Shown here piece after piece: positions 34,546-50,457 of a DNA stretch of 64,000 nucleotides. This DNA is from Blakeslea trispora (lineage: Eukaryota; Mucoromycota; Mucoromycetes; Mucorales; Choanephoraceae): assembly GCA_025331445.1 (NCBI GenBank), contig JAIWNE010000140.1, forward strand, positions 1-64,000. The letters are read 5' to 3'. The notes under the pieces are model-generated. The model was given only the letters and a program-made list of their open reading frames with translations, was not told where the DNA came from and searched no databases. Position numbers and translations under genes: made by a program. Each line of letters begins with the position of its first letter. The stretch's first letter is position 1.

Positions 34546-35839
34546 ATGTCTCACTTTGGAAGTTACCTTGCACAGTCAGATACAGAACTACACTCTATTC
34601 ATCATAGCAACAGTAGTCATAGCAGCATTTCATCATTCTCGGACTCTTCCGATTCTTCGACCATACTTGCTTCTCGACAACCTCATCGTAACGATGATCG
34701 TCGTTGTTGGATTTGCTTTGGCGACAGTTCCGATTCTCAAGGCCAGTGGATCAAACCTTGCAAGTGCTCACTAGAAGCCCATCAGACCTGTTTACTCGAT
34801 TGGATTGCCGAAAATCAAAAGGCAGCACCAAACAAAAAAGTAAGCATACAAAACACTATTTTTTTTTCGGTTCATTCAACTTGTCTTATTTAGGTTCATT
34901 GTCCTCAATGTGCAACACCCTATCATTTAGCACAGACAAATAGTATTTCGCTTGCATTAATGACCATTGTGGATTCACTTGTCCGAACAAGTACGCCTTA
35001 TATCGCTGTCCTCGGCATTGGTTGTTCATTGCTTATCACCTGTACAACATATGGTGCGTTCTCAGTCATGACCTTATTTGGACCTCGCGATGGTGACCGA
35101 CTGATAGGTCATCCTGCGCATTGGACATACAAAACTTGGATTGGATTGCCATCTATACCCTTACTACTCATTTCGACTAGAACACGTTATGGTGATCTCA
35201 TCTTGCCTTCTGCTTCTATTTTGATGCTGAGAGCAACAGGCACAAGTCCACATCATATTCGATTCACTTGGCCATTATCGCCTGCTTTTACAATGGGTGT
35301 CATGCCTTGGGTTAGGTAACTATTTAATAAGAATTATTCAATACAGTCACTTATACAAAAAAAAAAGATTATTTTACAAAAACATATTTCGCCATGCACA
35401 ACTTTACATGACAAGGAAGTTATCCGTCAATCAAGTCAGTCGATCTACCAATACAAATCTCCCTTCAGAGGGATCAGATAGAGAGCGTCATATAGAGCTG
35501 GATCTGATTCAAAGTAGAGGCAGTATTGGTAATTCTTTATTGGGTACACTCTTAATGCCTGTGATCAGTAGTGCTATGGGAAGGTACGTCAACAGAACAA
35601 AGTGATATATACATTTTAACTGAATGGAAGTCATTAGTATGCTTAACCGGCTGCATTGGGTTCAAGAAAACTTTCCCGAGCCATTTCAGAGAAATGTACT
35701 TGGAGGATGTGTGTTTGTGGTTGCTAAAGATTTAGGTATTCTGCTGTATAAGTATGAGCGTATCCGTCAATACAGATCAAGGCGTGTCAAGAGTTATCAA
35801 GAAGTCATCAAACAGCCCTTTTCAGGTCATGGAGAATAG
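34546..35839 (+). CDS. RING-CH membrane ubiquitin ligase, MARCH5/MITOL-like
   Basis: Four exons, 34546-34839, 34894-35315, 35368-35583 and 35638-35839, give 377 residues. A Ser-rich N-terminus is followed by a C4HC3 RING-CH finger with Cys54, Cys57, Cys72, Cys74, His79, Cys82, Cys101 and Cys104; the last pair is in exon 2. Hydrophobic segments follow (YIAVLGIGCSLLITCTTYGA, WIGLPSIPLLLI, LLGTLLMPVISSAMG, VLGGCVFVVAKDLGILLY). Their order and sequence parallel animal MARCH5, a mitochondrial outer-membrane E3 that controls mitochondrial dynamics and import quality control. The mitochondrial location is inferred from that likeness. The start is the first in-frame ATG. Confidence 0.88.
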
Positions 35840-36076
35840 AACTCCGCTCTATTTTTTCTTGTATAAAGAAAAAAAAAGACGCGTTCCTCCCTTTTTTTTC
35901 AATAACTTGTCTTTATCATTTACAGAGCTTCTCACCCTAAAGTGTACAAGGTGAAGATAGTCTACAGAAAGACAGAGATTAAAGTAAAGAAATAGATACT
36001 CTGACGGTTGAAAGAATCCAACCTTTGTCTAGCCATTTTATTTTCTTTTACATGCTTTAACAAAAAAATTTTTTTT

Positions 36077-37360
36077 TTATTCGTCTTCATCCATAGCATC
36101 CAAATCTCGGATGGCTGCTTTACGTCTAGCTTGTTCTTCAGCTGCCTTTAAGAAAGCTTTGACGGCTAAAAAAACAATAGAGTAAATAAAGAGTAATAAA
36201 ATAAAAAATGAGATGAGTCTTACTTTTCTCAATGCCCAATTGAGTTACGATCTCGGCTAATCTGTCTTGTTGAAGAGCGACATGCAACAGTTGCAATCGC
36301 TGTTGAAAAGGTTGACTCTGAACAAGTTGTTCCAACTCCTCATCAGAACCTGCAGTAGAGCTGGCAAAAGGGAAAAGAGCAGGCTGAATAGCATCATCAT
36401 TCAACAATGTTCTGACCTTGTCTGCAGTCAGAACACTGTCTAGTTCGAGTGAGACAGGTTCTGAAGGTGGTTCAACTTGATCCAGAGTGTGTTGTACATC
36501 AGCCCAAGGTATTTCTTCTGTTTCGGTATAGGCAGGCAAAGTAGAGGACAGACTAGCTTGAGAGATTAACACGAGTGTGTCCATCAACTATCCATTTTAC
36601 TTACCCTAATCCACCTGCATTTTGAATGAACTGTAACAGGTTGTCTTGGGTAATATCCAAGTCGTCATCATCTTCACCGTGATGAGCAGCTTGGTCGTCT
36701 TTATATGTATGTTTTTGAATACATTTTGAGAGAAATTATGTAGTGTTGATAAGCAATTTACCTTCATGAGTTGCACTTTGAGGATCATTGATCAATTGAT
36801 TGACACGATTGACAAGTGCTTCATCTTTATCAGCATCCTTACTCTGCATCCAATAAAATACTTTTTGGCTGGAGGATTTGAACTGAAGGCAATAGACACG
36901 GCCTGTAGTGCATTGTTCAACGCGTGTTAATTCAGCTTCATCTGGGAAGATGATGAAATCCTTTTGTGTATGCTTTAGTACAATGCTTTTTTCCTCAAAA
37001 GAAGAATCTTAGTCTTACCCACTTACATCTTGTGGTTCAGAGAATTTGCGTTCTTTCCAATAAAAATGCATCAATTGATCGTCACTCTACAATACACAAT
37101 TGTCTATAGGTAATACTGTTCCCCCCCTTTTTTCATTTAATCTATTCGTAAAGAGAGAGAGATATCTTTACCTGATCCATATAAATCACACTATACAGAA
37201 TCTATCAGTTTCTAGTGAACTCTATGGTTTTCTTATGGTTCATACGAAAAAATTACCCTTTTCTCAAGTCTGGCTTTAACAAATTGCCTTCTCGAATAAC
37301 CTTGCCTGCATTAAATTCAACAAGGTGGCTGTTTCTTTGAGGTGTAGGGAAAAGACTCAT
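36077..37360 (-). CDS. RPN13: Proteasomal ubiquitin receptor Rpn13/ADRM1
   Basis: Seven exons, 37257-37360, 37172-37190, 37027-37086, 36762-36960, 36605-36698, 36224-36552 and 36077-36165, give 297 residues. The N-terminal PRU domain (about 10-115) is clear: LVEFNAGKVI, PDLRKGVIYMDQSDDQLMHF, DDFIIFPDEAEL, GRVYCLQFKSSSQKVFYWMQ. It binds ubiquitin and docks on the proteasome 19S particle. An acidic linker leads to a C-terminal DEUBAD-like helical domain (about 185-285), which in relatives recruits the deubiquitinase UCH37. The protein ends acidic (DAMDEDE). A 19-nt second exon is needed to keep the conserved GVIYMDQ. It converges with the MARCH5-like gene. Confidence 0.93.
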
Positions 37361-37532
37361 AATTTGCTTTTTTTTTTCTAAGTAGAGAAAATAAAAAAAA
37401 AGAGAAAAAACAAAAAAGCAGAAAGAATAGGTTTGCATTATAAAGATGACGCGGCCGTCTAACAAAGGCTGATTTTCAAATCAAAAAAAAATAAAATAAA
37501 GCATAACTTTACGTGTAACCCTTTGTTATTTA

Positions 37533-39423
37533 TTAAGTGAAAATAGGGCATCGCCATAAATCATCTAAATCTTCCTGATCCAATGGGGACTGCTGAGCTG
37601 CATAAATGGCATCTTTGACATACAGAGGATCTCTCATGCCATGGAATACAGTGCCTACTTGTGAATGAGATAGCAAGATACGCAATGCCTTGACTGAGAT
37701 ACCAGAATAGACATCCTCAGGCACATCGTTCAAGGATGGACATAAAGCATTCAAGATACGATCTAGCTCATTGTTCTTTCGAAGCGTATCAATGTATGCA
37801 TAATTCACAATATCGTGCACTAATGCATTAACAGCGTTTCTATAATCCTCTATCCATCGTTGATAAGCTAGCACATCTTGCTCAATCTCTAATTGATTAG
37901 CGTATGTGGTGAGCGAGTCAAGATCTTTATCCAGAACAGGCAAAACTTGTTGTGTCAAGTAATGTCGAGTAGCAAAATGGTTTTGGGCAAGACGAGCCAA
38001 ATTCTCGGACAGGATCTGACTCCATACAAATTTGGCTGTCAAGGCTTCTTCTTCTATAGGCACTGATACATTGCTGTCTTCAACACACGTATCTCATTTT
38101 GGATTCAAATAATTTTAAACTTACATTCAGACATCATATCAGATTCTAGTTTGCCGGTAACCTCAAAGGATTTCTCCATTTTAGAAATGATTTCATGTTC
38201 GGCTATTAGCAAAATGTGTAAGTTTCCATTTTTTAGGATACATCATTTTCATACCAGGTCCTTTTCCACCAGTGCCTAATTCATGATTAACCAAGACACG
38301 GATTTGCCCATTGGCAATTGCATTTAAAGGTCTATTCGTCATGATGTAAATGTCATTTTCTTTAGCAAATTCAGCTATTGTCTGAGTCATGTCCAGGCTA
38401 TTATGACCAAGGATGGCTTCCTTTTCATATAGATTGAAAGGTACTTGGACAGCAACAAAGTTTTGAGGTTTAGCGCATGATTCGAGAACTTGTTTTAATG
38501 ATACATGGTCTGCTGCTGTAGGAAAAGCCATTGTATTGGAACAGATACCATATCCACCAATAGTACCTATCATTTCATTTTTTTTTCAAAAGAAACTGTT
38601 ATCTCTGTTCTTTCTCTCTCTCTCTCTCTTTTTTCTTCTTCTTTTTACTCTACCTTCTGCAACCAGACTATCTAAATAAGTAAAGCTTTCTGCTAAATCT
38701 CTATATAATTGAGATGGTGTATAGGGCTATTGTTTCACCCCCAAATAATAATAAAGAAAAAAGATTGTGTAATAAATAGATCCACAAACACAATTGATAT
38801 CTTTTTAGTTACCAAGATGCATTCTACTCTTTGTTTTTTTTGTTTATGGTCTTACTCTATTTTTTGACATCAGCATACGCTCAGGAGAATTGATCATCAG
38901 AATATCGAGTTTGTCTGTCTTTAACCTCTCAAGCGAAGTTTGAATTTGATTTTCCAATACTTTTGGATGAACAGAATGAAAGCTTTTTTCTGTCAACTGT
39001 ACATAATCCTTTTGGGAATCTAATGAGCTTAAATTGTCTTCTGCTGTCAAATAGCCTGATTTGGTAACTAGCGAAATAGACTTTTCCCTTTCTCTTTGAA
39101 TATCAACCATCATTTACTCATTAACGTTCTTTTAATACCTCTCTTGATAATTGTCTGGATTGGATCATTGAATGTAACGTATTTCCAATCAAAGTCTCAG
39201 ATGCACCTTTCTTATGTTTTTATTTTGTGTACCATAATCATAAATGTATGAAAAGCTTACCCTTTTCGAAATTATTGCCTGTGTCTATGATGTTGATGCC
39301 ATTTTGCAGAGCTCTCTTTAAAGCCTCAACATGTTCTGGTTTAGATACACGGTAGCTTCCAAATCCTAGGCGAGTTACTTGTTGGCCTGTCTTTGGAATG
39401 ATATTCTTGGCCAGATTATACAT
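37533..39423 (-). CDS. Aldo/keto reductase-fold protein with altered catalytic residues and long C-terminal extension
   Basis: Seven exons, 39261-39423, 39139-39206, 38856-39080, 38654-38726, 38255-38566, 38125-38202 and 37533-38077, give about 487 residues. The start PKTGQQVTRLGFGSYRVSKP, the INIIDTGNNF strand, SLVTKSGYL, LDILMINSPERML and IGGYGICSN follow the order of the (beta/alpha)8 reductase family. Of the usual Asp-Tyr-Lys-His tetrad, Asp and Lys are in place, the Tyr position carries other residues (DTGNNF), and the His of the HNP motif is Asn (INSPE). About 180 C-terminal residues are helical and unrecognised. It may bind NADPH without classical reductase chemistry. ATG 39423 was chosen because the frame upstream has only a TTG. 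The third acceptor (AAAG|TCT) was picked to keep frame. Confidence 0.75.
38612..38630. repeat. TC microsatellite within an intron
   Basis: About nine TC dinucleotides inside the intron between 38566 and 38654 of the aldo/keto reductase gene, giving a pyrimidine run on the plus strand. Confidence 0.8.
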
Positions 39424-42035
<2,612 letters not shown>

Positions 42036-43170
42036 ATAATGTAAAACAAAAACATATCATCTCATCTTAAATAACAGTAGAAAAAAAATATAAGCACGAA
42101 AATTTTGCTGTTCAGCCAAAAAAAATTGGTTTTGAATCTGAAAATTGTTACAAAAATAAATATCAAAGCTTTTACTTTTTCATATACAAAAAAAAGTTTT
42201 ATGTGGGCAGAAGAGATTGTAACTTTACTACCATCTAAAAGATGCTATAGCTTATTGATGATTAAAGGAGAAGGAGAAAGGAAGCGATGAATCTTTCAAA
42301 CATGATTGGGGGAAAGGGGACTCTAGCTTAAAACAACAATTCAATCGCTGAAGATCCTCTAGCTAAATGCAAATCTTTCGAGAACCAGAGCTATCCTTCG
42401 CTTTAAGAACTACTCGACAGAATTGGGCTCGTAGGATCATGGTAAAAGGCGCTCATATTCTTAACTGGTGAGAGGTTTTCTAGTACCGATTAATGGACCT
42501 TAAACTCTGTTTAACAACATAAAGTGTATGCAAACTGTCAGAAATGATATCATAGCCTAAAAGAAACCTTACGCCCTCTACCAACTAACATACAGTTCCA
42601 GTTCTTTTTAGACATTTTGTATAACCATTTTGCATTCACACACCTTGTTCCCTTTTTTTTTTTGCAGATCTCTATGCATATCCTTCTTGACAACATTAGC
42701 CATTTTGAACGTTGAATTGTTGTTCAACAAACTAAAGAATCATCTGTGTTTTATATGATGGCTTCTTGGCTTTCTCTGAACAATAGGTTCACTTCTTTTT
42801 TTATTTCATGCATAATAGGCCTCTTTTTTTGTGATAAATGCATAATGAATACCTCAAATAAATTCTACCAGACTCCTTACTATGCTCGCTTTTACCTCAA
42901 AGAGTCTTTTGAAAGAAATAGTGAGTGAATGAATTGTTGCTATCAAAATGCCAAGATTCATATGGCTAGAACACGACTTGCTGGACAGCAGGATTTTCCT
43001 TTTTTTTTTCACACAACATCAAAAAAATACCACGACTTTAATTCGAGCGGAGAGAAAAAGAGGTTCGTCACAAACAAGTCGAGATCTCTCTTTTTTATTT
43101 ATTCTTTTTTTCTTTTTTCTTTACTCTTTTAAGAAAGAAGGAAAAGATTAGTCAGAGTGACTGCAATTAA
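42036..43170. other. No gene seen
   Basis: Enolase 3' flank and the upstream region of the zinc-cluster gene. AT-rich with long T runs near 42650-42662 and 43108-43116; only short frames. Confidence 0.45.
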
Positions 43171-46158
43171 ATGAGCTCTAAACAAAACAATGCTTCTGCT
43201 TCGAAGAAGATACGTATGACAATGGCTTGTGAACGTTGTAGGTATGTAACTTTTATTGTTGACTTCAAGGATACAGAATAGCTTATTTCACAATCAAATA
43301 GATCCAAAAAAGGTAATTTCATAGTTCATGTGTTATGATAGACGATGTAGAACTCTGGATACTAATATCGTTATTTCAGTCAAGTGCGATTTTGCTCACC
43401 CACAATGCGGAAGATGTCAACAAGCAAAAGGTATAAAAGAGAATGCTTTTTCTCCCGAGAATTTGCTAAAAAAGAAGAAAAAAAGTTGTTTTGTATTTTA
43501 CGAATACTCATTTATTTCTTCCTTCTTTCATTAGTGGAATGTTCTTATGATGGAAGTGCAACCCAGATCGATTTATTCAATCTCGTGAAACTAAACGAGA
43601 CAGTTGACTTATTACAAAAACGAGTTCAATCGATTGAATCAGATATTAAGGATGTTTGTAGCAACACTCAATACGTTGCTGATGAGATAAGAGTGAACCG
43701 TGAATCATCAAATGAGAAAAGTAGAGAAGAAGCATCCATATCAGAAGAATCTTTGCAACAGAAACATAATCCAGCACCAGTCATTCAGCGGAACAAAAGT
43801 AGCATAAACAGGTTGATGGCAGCTACGGCTAGTCAATGGTCCTTATCTCTCACCCCAAAAGGATTGCGCATTGATACCAACATTGCCTCACTACATGATC
43901 TGTACGACACTTTACTATCTGGCATGTCTCAGTTTGATTTCCCATCTAATCTGCATGATCCAACTCATCTTGATACATCCTCTCAGTCATCATCATCTAG
44001 CGCGAGTGGTGCAGATAGCCCGAATATGGAGACGGTCACTCTAAAAAAGAGAAAGCCCTTATGGAAGACGAGGATTAAAGCATTTCCCTTGTACAGCTCT
44101 TGGGAGCCCGATCATCATCGTCATGACACAGACACCAAGAGGCATGATACACAGCAGGATTATGACATCAAGGCAGTTGAAGATATGCCTCATGAAACAC
44201 TAAAAAGCATGATTAACATTTATGATCGATGCTTTCTTTGCTTTCCTTGTTACAATCCAAACAATTCGGTGGCTGTCAGATTCGAGAATGGCACACTCGA
44301 TCCATTACTGGCAAACTCGATTTTTGCTTGGACAGCACGACATGCTGCTATTTATCACAATTTATTCCCTGGGAAAGATCCAAATCAAGTAGGGCATTCT
44401 TTTTTTCTGAAAGCAAAGTCACTTGTAAAAGAGAGGTTTATGAAGACAAGTGTGGACACAATGCACAGTCTTTTGATCATGTACATTTATGCTATTGGTA
44501 TTCCTAGCAGACAAAAAGTAGAAGTAGAATCAGAGGCTTACATCTATTTGGGATTGGCGATTCGTATGTGCCTTGACCTAAAGATGAACATGGAGTCAAA
44601 GAGTAAAGATATCTATGAACAGGAAAGCCATCGACGCTTCTTTTGGTCTCTCCATTTCCTTGAGACGTTGGGATCCATTCATTCGGATAGACCATTTGCA
44701 CTTCCTCCAGACAACACAATCACAACAGCGTTTCCCACAGTGATGAAACATGAAGAGGAAGGAGAAAAAAAATATCAGGTTGAATTCATGATTCAACGTT
44801 ACAAGATCACCAGAATTTACCGTGATATCATTTGGAAAACAACAGAAGAAAAACCACTGTTTTCTCAGATATCTGCTCTTGACAAACAACTTCAAAACTG
44901 GCATCAGGAATTACCTAGCTACCTAAAGTTTAAGCCAGGTGACATACATAGAAGGAATTGGTCCAGTACTTCCTTTAAAGAACAAGGATGTATAAAACTG
45001 AATTTTGAATATAACTTTCAGCTTTGCCAGCTCTATAGTCTGTTCTTGTCTAGACCAGAAGACATAAATGAAGAAAACTCTACTGTCGAAGTCTTGTCTA
45101 GAGATATATGTTATAAGGCCGCAAATAACACAGTCGAGTTACTGGAATGCTGGAATCAGTTGAGACAGCTTTGGTGCCACTTTTCGCTTGAAACGCTCAT
45201 GATGACAACATATATCTATGGAAGTATTCTATCTCAACCAGAAAAACATGATCCTCATCAAGAAGAGACGATAAAAAACAACTTGAAGAAGATGGCAAAT
45301 ATTCTATCCAATTCTCCTGTTCGACATCATCATTATGTGATTACTTTAATCAGCCGAATCAAGTCTGTGTTTAAAGATACGCTGAATATGGATCTCCATA
45401 TTGAGAGTGTATGTCATCAAGGCCCTAGCTCACAAAACAATGTTCATTCAACTACCGCTGGCGATGCAGTTCAAATGAATCTCTCAACACAGGTGCCTTG
45501 TTCATCTCATCCTGCTGTACATTCCTATACACAGCCCAACCTATCAGCTGCAAGCAGTGTAAATACAAGTCTTTCATTAGGGTCTGATCAATTCAATCCG
45601 AGAGTTCTAAATTTCTTTGATACCCATCCGCCTGCTTCACATTTCGATATGCATTTCTCTGACTTTGTCTATACACCTGTGCTTGATTGTGCTGGATCTA
45701 TTGATCAGGCAAACATAATAACAGCTGATACTAGCAAATACACTCAACATGATAAAAAACCATTTCATTCTTGTGATTTCCAGGACCACCAGTTTGAACA
45801 GACCCATCCTATGTACCATTCAAACATTTCCTCGCCTCAACCAAACGCAACCCTTCATTTTCATAACCGTCAACTGCATCACTCTACACATCATCATCAG
45901 CCGCAACACCATTCACATTCAAAACAAAATCAACCTTCTCCACTCGCATCTTCATCTTGGGTACCACTACATCCATCAAACGCATCTTCACAACCAAACA
46001 TCATAAACCGCTCTCCTGAAAACTATTGTCCACCGCATCAGCTCAATCAATATCAAGCACCACTACCACTGCCTTCTGAATCACCTTCACAGCATTCAAA
46101 TGCATCTAATCGAGCAAAACAATTTTATCATAATTATGATAATATTTATTATCAGTAA
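43171..46158 (+). CDS. Zn2Cys6 fungal transcription factor
   Basis: Four exons, 43171-43241, 43302-43312, 43380-43430 and 43535-46158, give 918 residues. A canonical binuclear zinc cluster is assembled only after splicing: Cys20, Cys23, Cys30, Cys37, Cys40 and Cys47, with spacing C-x2-C-x6-C-x6-C-x2-C-x6-C. Exon 2 is an 11-nt microexon inside the cluster. A short coiled coil (LNETVDLLQKRVQSIESDI) follows, as in dimerising members. The middle homology region (about 270-560, with SIFAWTARHAAIYH and HRRFFWSLHFLETL) is the fungal-specific regulatory domain. The last 180 residues are His-, Gln-, Asn- and Ser-rich (STHHHQPQHHSHSKQ), probably an activation region. Its targets cannot be inferred. Confidence 0.9.
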
Positions 46159-46464
46159 ATCGGTCTTTTTCTTTTTTTCACTTTCTTTCTCAAAGACATC
46201 ATTTGCTCTTTTTAATGATATATTATCAAAAAAAAACAACTATGTTTGTTGTGTCCTTACTTGAGTTGATAACTAGATGTTCAGGCAAAGCAGAAAAGTG
46301 TATCTCAAAGATTATCAATACAGTGTAACAAGTATTATAGTTTCAGTCATATCTTTGCGATTTAAAGTATGTTTGGTAGTTTATTTGTATGCAGTGTTTG
46401 ATGTCCAAAGACTAAAAGGATGTAATGGCAATAAATAAGTGTGCTTGAGAGAAATTGCTTCTGG

Positions 46465-47854
46465 TTATGTCGATATAGCCATATTGTCTCGACTAATGAT
46501 ACAGTTTCCATCTTTGTATCCAAGTGAGTCGTTTAGATTCTGCTTCTTGGCCAGCATGATACGCATGATCTCAGCAGAAGAATAGTTGACAATACCTTTT
46601 GCAATTGTAATATTATCAACCAAGCCACGAGCATCTTTATGCTGAACAACTAATCGGACAGCTTGATGTTCAACAAAAGTACCTTCAATGCGTGAAATAG
46701 AATGGGCAAACAGATCCTTATCAGCTTCACCATTGTGAATCGTTTTTGAAACATCGCTTTCTACATAGACTGTGCCAGCCGTATGCAAGCCGTGCAGAAT
46801 CCACCATTTACGATCCATCAGAGGCTGGGGTTTTGCCACAAACCGAGTATGAAGCGGCATGTTTTGAGTGGCGCCTTCGATGATTGGCATGATATTTTCT
46901 GGAGTAGCGCCACGAGTGATCACAGTGGTCACACCAGCAGCAGTGGCTAAATCGGCAGCTACTAATTTAGTAATCATGCCGCCTGTACCAAGTGTAGAAC
47001 CTGGTGCACTAATCTTGACTTGATCGCGTAGCAGTTCGATATCTTCACATATTGAGACCGGACGGGCATTAGGATTGTTTCGAGGATTGTCTGTATATAA
47101 GCAGTCAACATCTGTCATGAGAAACAGGTAATCTGCCTTGACCATGCCAGCCGCAATAGCAGAGAGAGTATCATTGTCTCCAAATTTGATTTCTTGAACG
47201 GAAATAGAGTCATTCTCATTCACAATAGGCACTACTCCCATATCAAGAAGTTCTTCTAAACAGTTGACAGCATTCAAATATTGCGAACGCTATTAATTTT
47301 TTTTTAAAAAAGGTATGTACATTAGCTATCTACTAGAAAATAAAGAAACAACCATTTTGATTCGAATAGACTTACATCAGCTAAATCATTACGAGTCAAG
47401 AGAATTTGGGCCACAGCTTGTTCGAATTGACCAAAAAGGTCATCATACATACTCATTAAGCGTCCTTGACCTACAGCAGCAATAGCCTGTCATAATCATA
47501 AAGAGAAGAGAGCAGGAATAAGAAATTGGGTTAGAGAAAATGTTTTAGATGATCATATGGATAGGATTGGAAGTAGATGCGCACATGCTTTACCTGAATG
47601 GCAGCTAATTTGCTTGGTTTCTCTTTCATGTTAAGCCTTCTTAGTCCAGTTCCAACAGCAGCACTTGTGACAAGGACAACACGATGACCGAGCCTTTTGA
47701 GCTTGATGATTGTTTCTACAATGCGGGAGAGATTACCAAGCAAAGGATAATGTGTCACTTCATCGCAAATGGAAGAAGTGCCTACTTTAATGACTATAGT
47801 CAAAGAAGCTTTTGATGAGCGATGTGTATTGAGAATATTGCGGTAAATGCCCAT
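46465..47854 (-). CDS. PRO1: Glutamate 5-kinase
   Basis: Three exons, 47594-47854, 47376-47486 and 46465-47289, give 398 residues. It phosphorylates glutamate in the first step of proline synthesis. The amino-acid-kinase domain shows [83 protein letters not shown] and [11 protein letters not shown]-terminal PUA domain follows (from about residue 290, DLFAHSI..., [11 protein letters not shown]). Feedback inhibition by proline is known for the family. The first exon begins [19 protein letters not shown]. Confidence 0.95.
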
Positions 47855-49008
47855 GTTAGCTAGTGGTGAACGTAAGAGAAAGGATAAGATACACAAGATA
47901 TAAAAAAATGCGACTATTTTATAGTTTTCCCCTTATTCATCTTACCAAAACAAGTAAATCAATGAAAGTGTGTTCAGATCACTTAGCCAGGCAAAAAGAG
48001 TGAAAGCAAAACCAAAGCCTAGAATTAATTAGAGACTGACTTAGTTTTTTTAATGTCTTAAAAGCACGCGCTTCTCTTGTTCTAATAACCAAGTATTCAA
48101 AGCTAATGATTACTGCTATCATTCAGAGATTGAGATAGCGATGAGATAAAATAAATCGATACATAACAGGTTAGTCAAATCATATTCTATATCAAGAAGC
48201 TAACAATCGTCATTGACCCCACATTTTGAATAAACGTACAGAATGGTGGACGACGGTAGCTAAACTTTTTTTTTTTTTTTCAGAAATTATGAGACAGCAT
48301 GTGAATATTGTTCTTTTAGCAAAAAAAAAAAAAAAGAGAATTAGAGAAAATGAAAGCTGTCTCTGCTGAACAATGAGAACAATATGCTTGTGTTTTGCAA
48401 CAATTCATCTGTCTATCATTACTGATGATTTCTGTTAAAGAATAGAGCGAGAGCAGTTTAGATGATAAAGTGCAACTTATCATTCCATATTTGTTCGATG
48501 CAAATTAAAGGGGGCCTCTAAAATAGATTGATGATGACACAGAATGTGAAACTACCAAAAGCTTATTGAAGGAACTTTGAGTCAACTACAAGAAAAATGA
48601 CGGAAAAAAAGAAACATAGCAAGGAGAAAAAAAAAAGTATGTGCATGTTTTTATCTGCACAGCAAAACTGAAGAAAACAATAGTTAATGTATGAGTCCAA
48701 CTGGTGATTTCAAAAGAACAAGTAAAGGTGTACTAAAAACATAAAAAAAGCACTAGTGAAAAGCTGAGCACTTTTGAAGTTCACATTTCAGGAAAATTGT
48801 GTCGTATATAAAAGTATAGATTGATGTTCAATGGATGGTCCTTTTTGTGCAAGTCTAAATTGGTGAACATGTTGAAGTGTACTTCAAGAGATTCAATAGC
48901 ATCAATAATTATAAGCTAATAATGTTGATAGATCAACAAGTCTTTGTTCCTTTATTTTCATTCTATCCAGTACCTAAGGACCACTAAAAAGTACGAGGAA
49001 TTGCTTTT
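47855..49008. other. No gene seen
   Basis: AT-rich sequence with long T and A runs (48266-48280, 48321-48334). No coding block recognised. Confidence 0.45.
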
Positions 49009-50080
49009 TTAACTGCATTCAAGCAAACTAGATACTCGGATCATACCAGTTCTTCGTACCCACTTTGTAGAAACACTGCCACTTCTTGACTTAACAATTT
49101 GAAGGCGAACTAAACGAGGGTCTAGTCTACTGTTCATTAAGAATGACTTGCTTTTAATGCACTGAATACCATGGTCAGCTAAATCAAGAATGGAAGAGAG
49201 TTTACAATCTTGTTTTCGATACGACATTGTAATCAAGCCAAAAGACTCTTTTGTGTGTTCAAAGTGGTCCCCTTGAAAACTCAAAGATGGTTACATGAAT
49301 ATCTTTCAAACAGATTCGTCGTCGTCATCAGTATTTTTATCGCCTTCTTACGCTTCTGTATCTCTGTAGCTACCTTCTAGTTTAATGCTCAATTGTCAGT
49401 AAAGGAAAACAAGTAAAAGAGATTGTGGAACTGAAAGAGGCTTTTCGTGTCTCTCTTTTGACCGAGATATCTGTTACTTTAATTGCACTATGTAAAGCTG
49501 ACACAGAAACTGAAAGAGCCAAGTAGCATGAAATGTGATGCTGTGGCTTCTTTTTGTCGAATGCTACAAAAGAAGACTCCAGCTCTCATCTAGTGAAAGT
49601 AGTTCTTGAGGTAGATGTCTTTATTTCTACTTCATATCCATAACAATCTTCTTGTCTTTCAGGTTAACTCCAAGATCGATGGCTGTGATACATTTGGCGA
49701 CCTTTAAGCAATCAAGTTGCATAAAATCTCGATCTAAAGGAATAAGTAACTTGAAGTCATAAACACCACCACAGATTTCATTGAAGACATAGAAATGAGT
49801 TTAAATGCGCTTATCTATTCTTCACATATTCTCACAACCAGATAAGAACAATCGTGAAACACTGTAACAAATCGGGCAGGTAGCTCACATAGTCATATTG
49901 AAAGAAATAAGCAAACAAACAAAAAGGCCAATCATTTCTTTTAATCTTTCGCTACTGCTTTCTTTCTTTTTAATGCTTCCCAACTTCAGGCACTGACGCC
50001 ATTCTTTTAGCTGCCCAAACCCATGACTTACATCTCAGTTGAATCTGACTTAATCATCGATAATCTGATGAAATACGTCT
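49009..50080 (-). pseudogene. Remnant of an unidentified multi-exon gene
   Basis: Three coding-like blocks lie in order on the minus strand. Near 50080-49980 an interrupted stretch includes SWVWAAKRMASVPEVGK, with an in-frame TGA before it. At about 49790-49634 there is GGVYDFKLLIPLDRDF through ITAIDLGVNLKDKK to a stop. At 49284-49009 there is a 91-residue frame (SILDLADHGIQCIKSKSF, DPRLVRLQIVKSRSGS). They do not join into one frame. This looks like a decayed copy of a repeated gene family; no function is proposed. Confidence 0.35.
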
Positions 50081-50457
50081 AGATTCTTCTATGAAATAGC
50101 AGTAAAGATCTATCGAGTCCACACTATTGATTTTGTTTATACAAATATCAGTTTCTGTAAACAGTTCTATTTTTGTAATCAAATCTCATCTTTATGCAAC
50201 CGTAAGTTCACAAAGAAAAAAAAAGAGAGAGAGATCATGCGTTATTGTATATTATCTTGCTTCACAAAAAAAAAGATAGAGGAAAACAGAAAAAAAATGT
50301 ATAGAATTGGTGGTATCGTTGTAGCATCATAAGCTGATAGGAAATAGTGTAAGGTGGAAAAAAGAAAGGGTGGTTCATACAGGTCATATTATGTAAGTAA
50401 CAGCAATAAGAATGGAATATAAAGAAAGGAGTTGAAGAAGGAGGAAAAAATAAAGGT

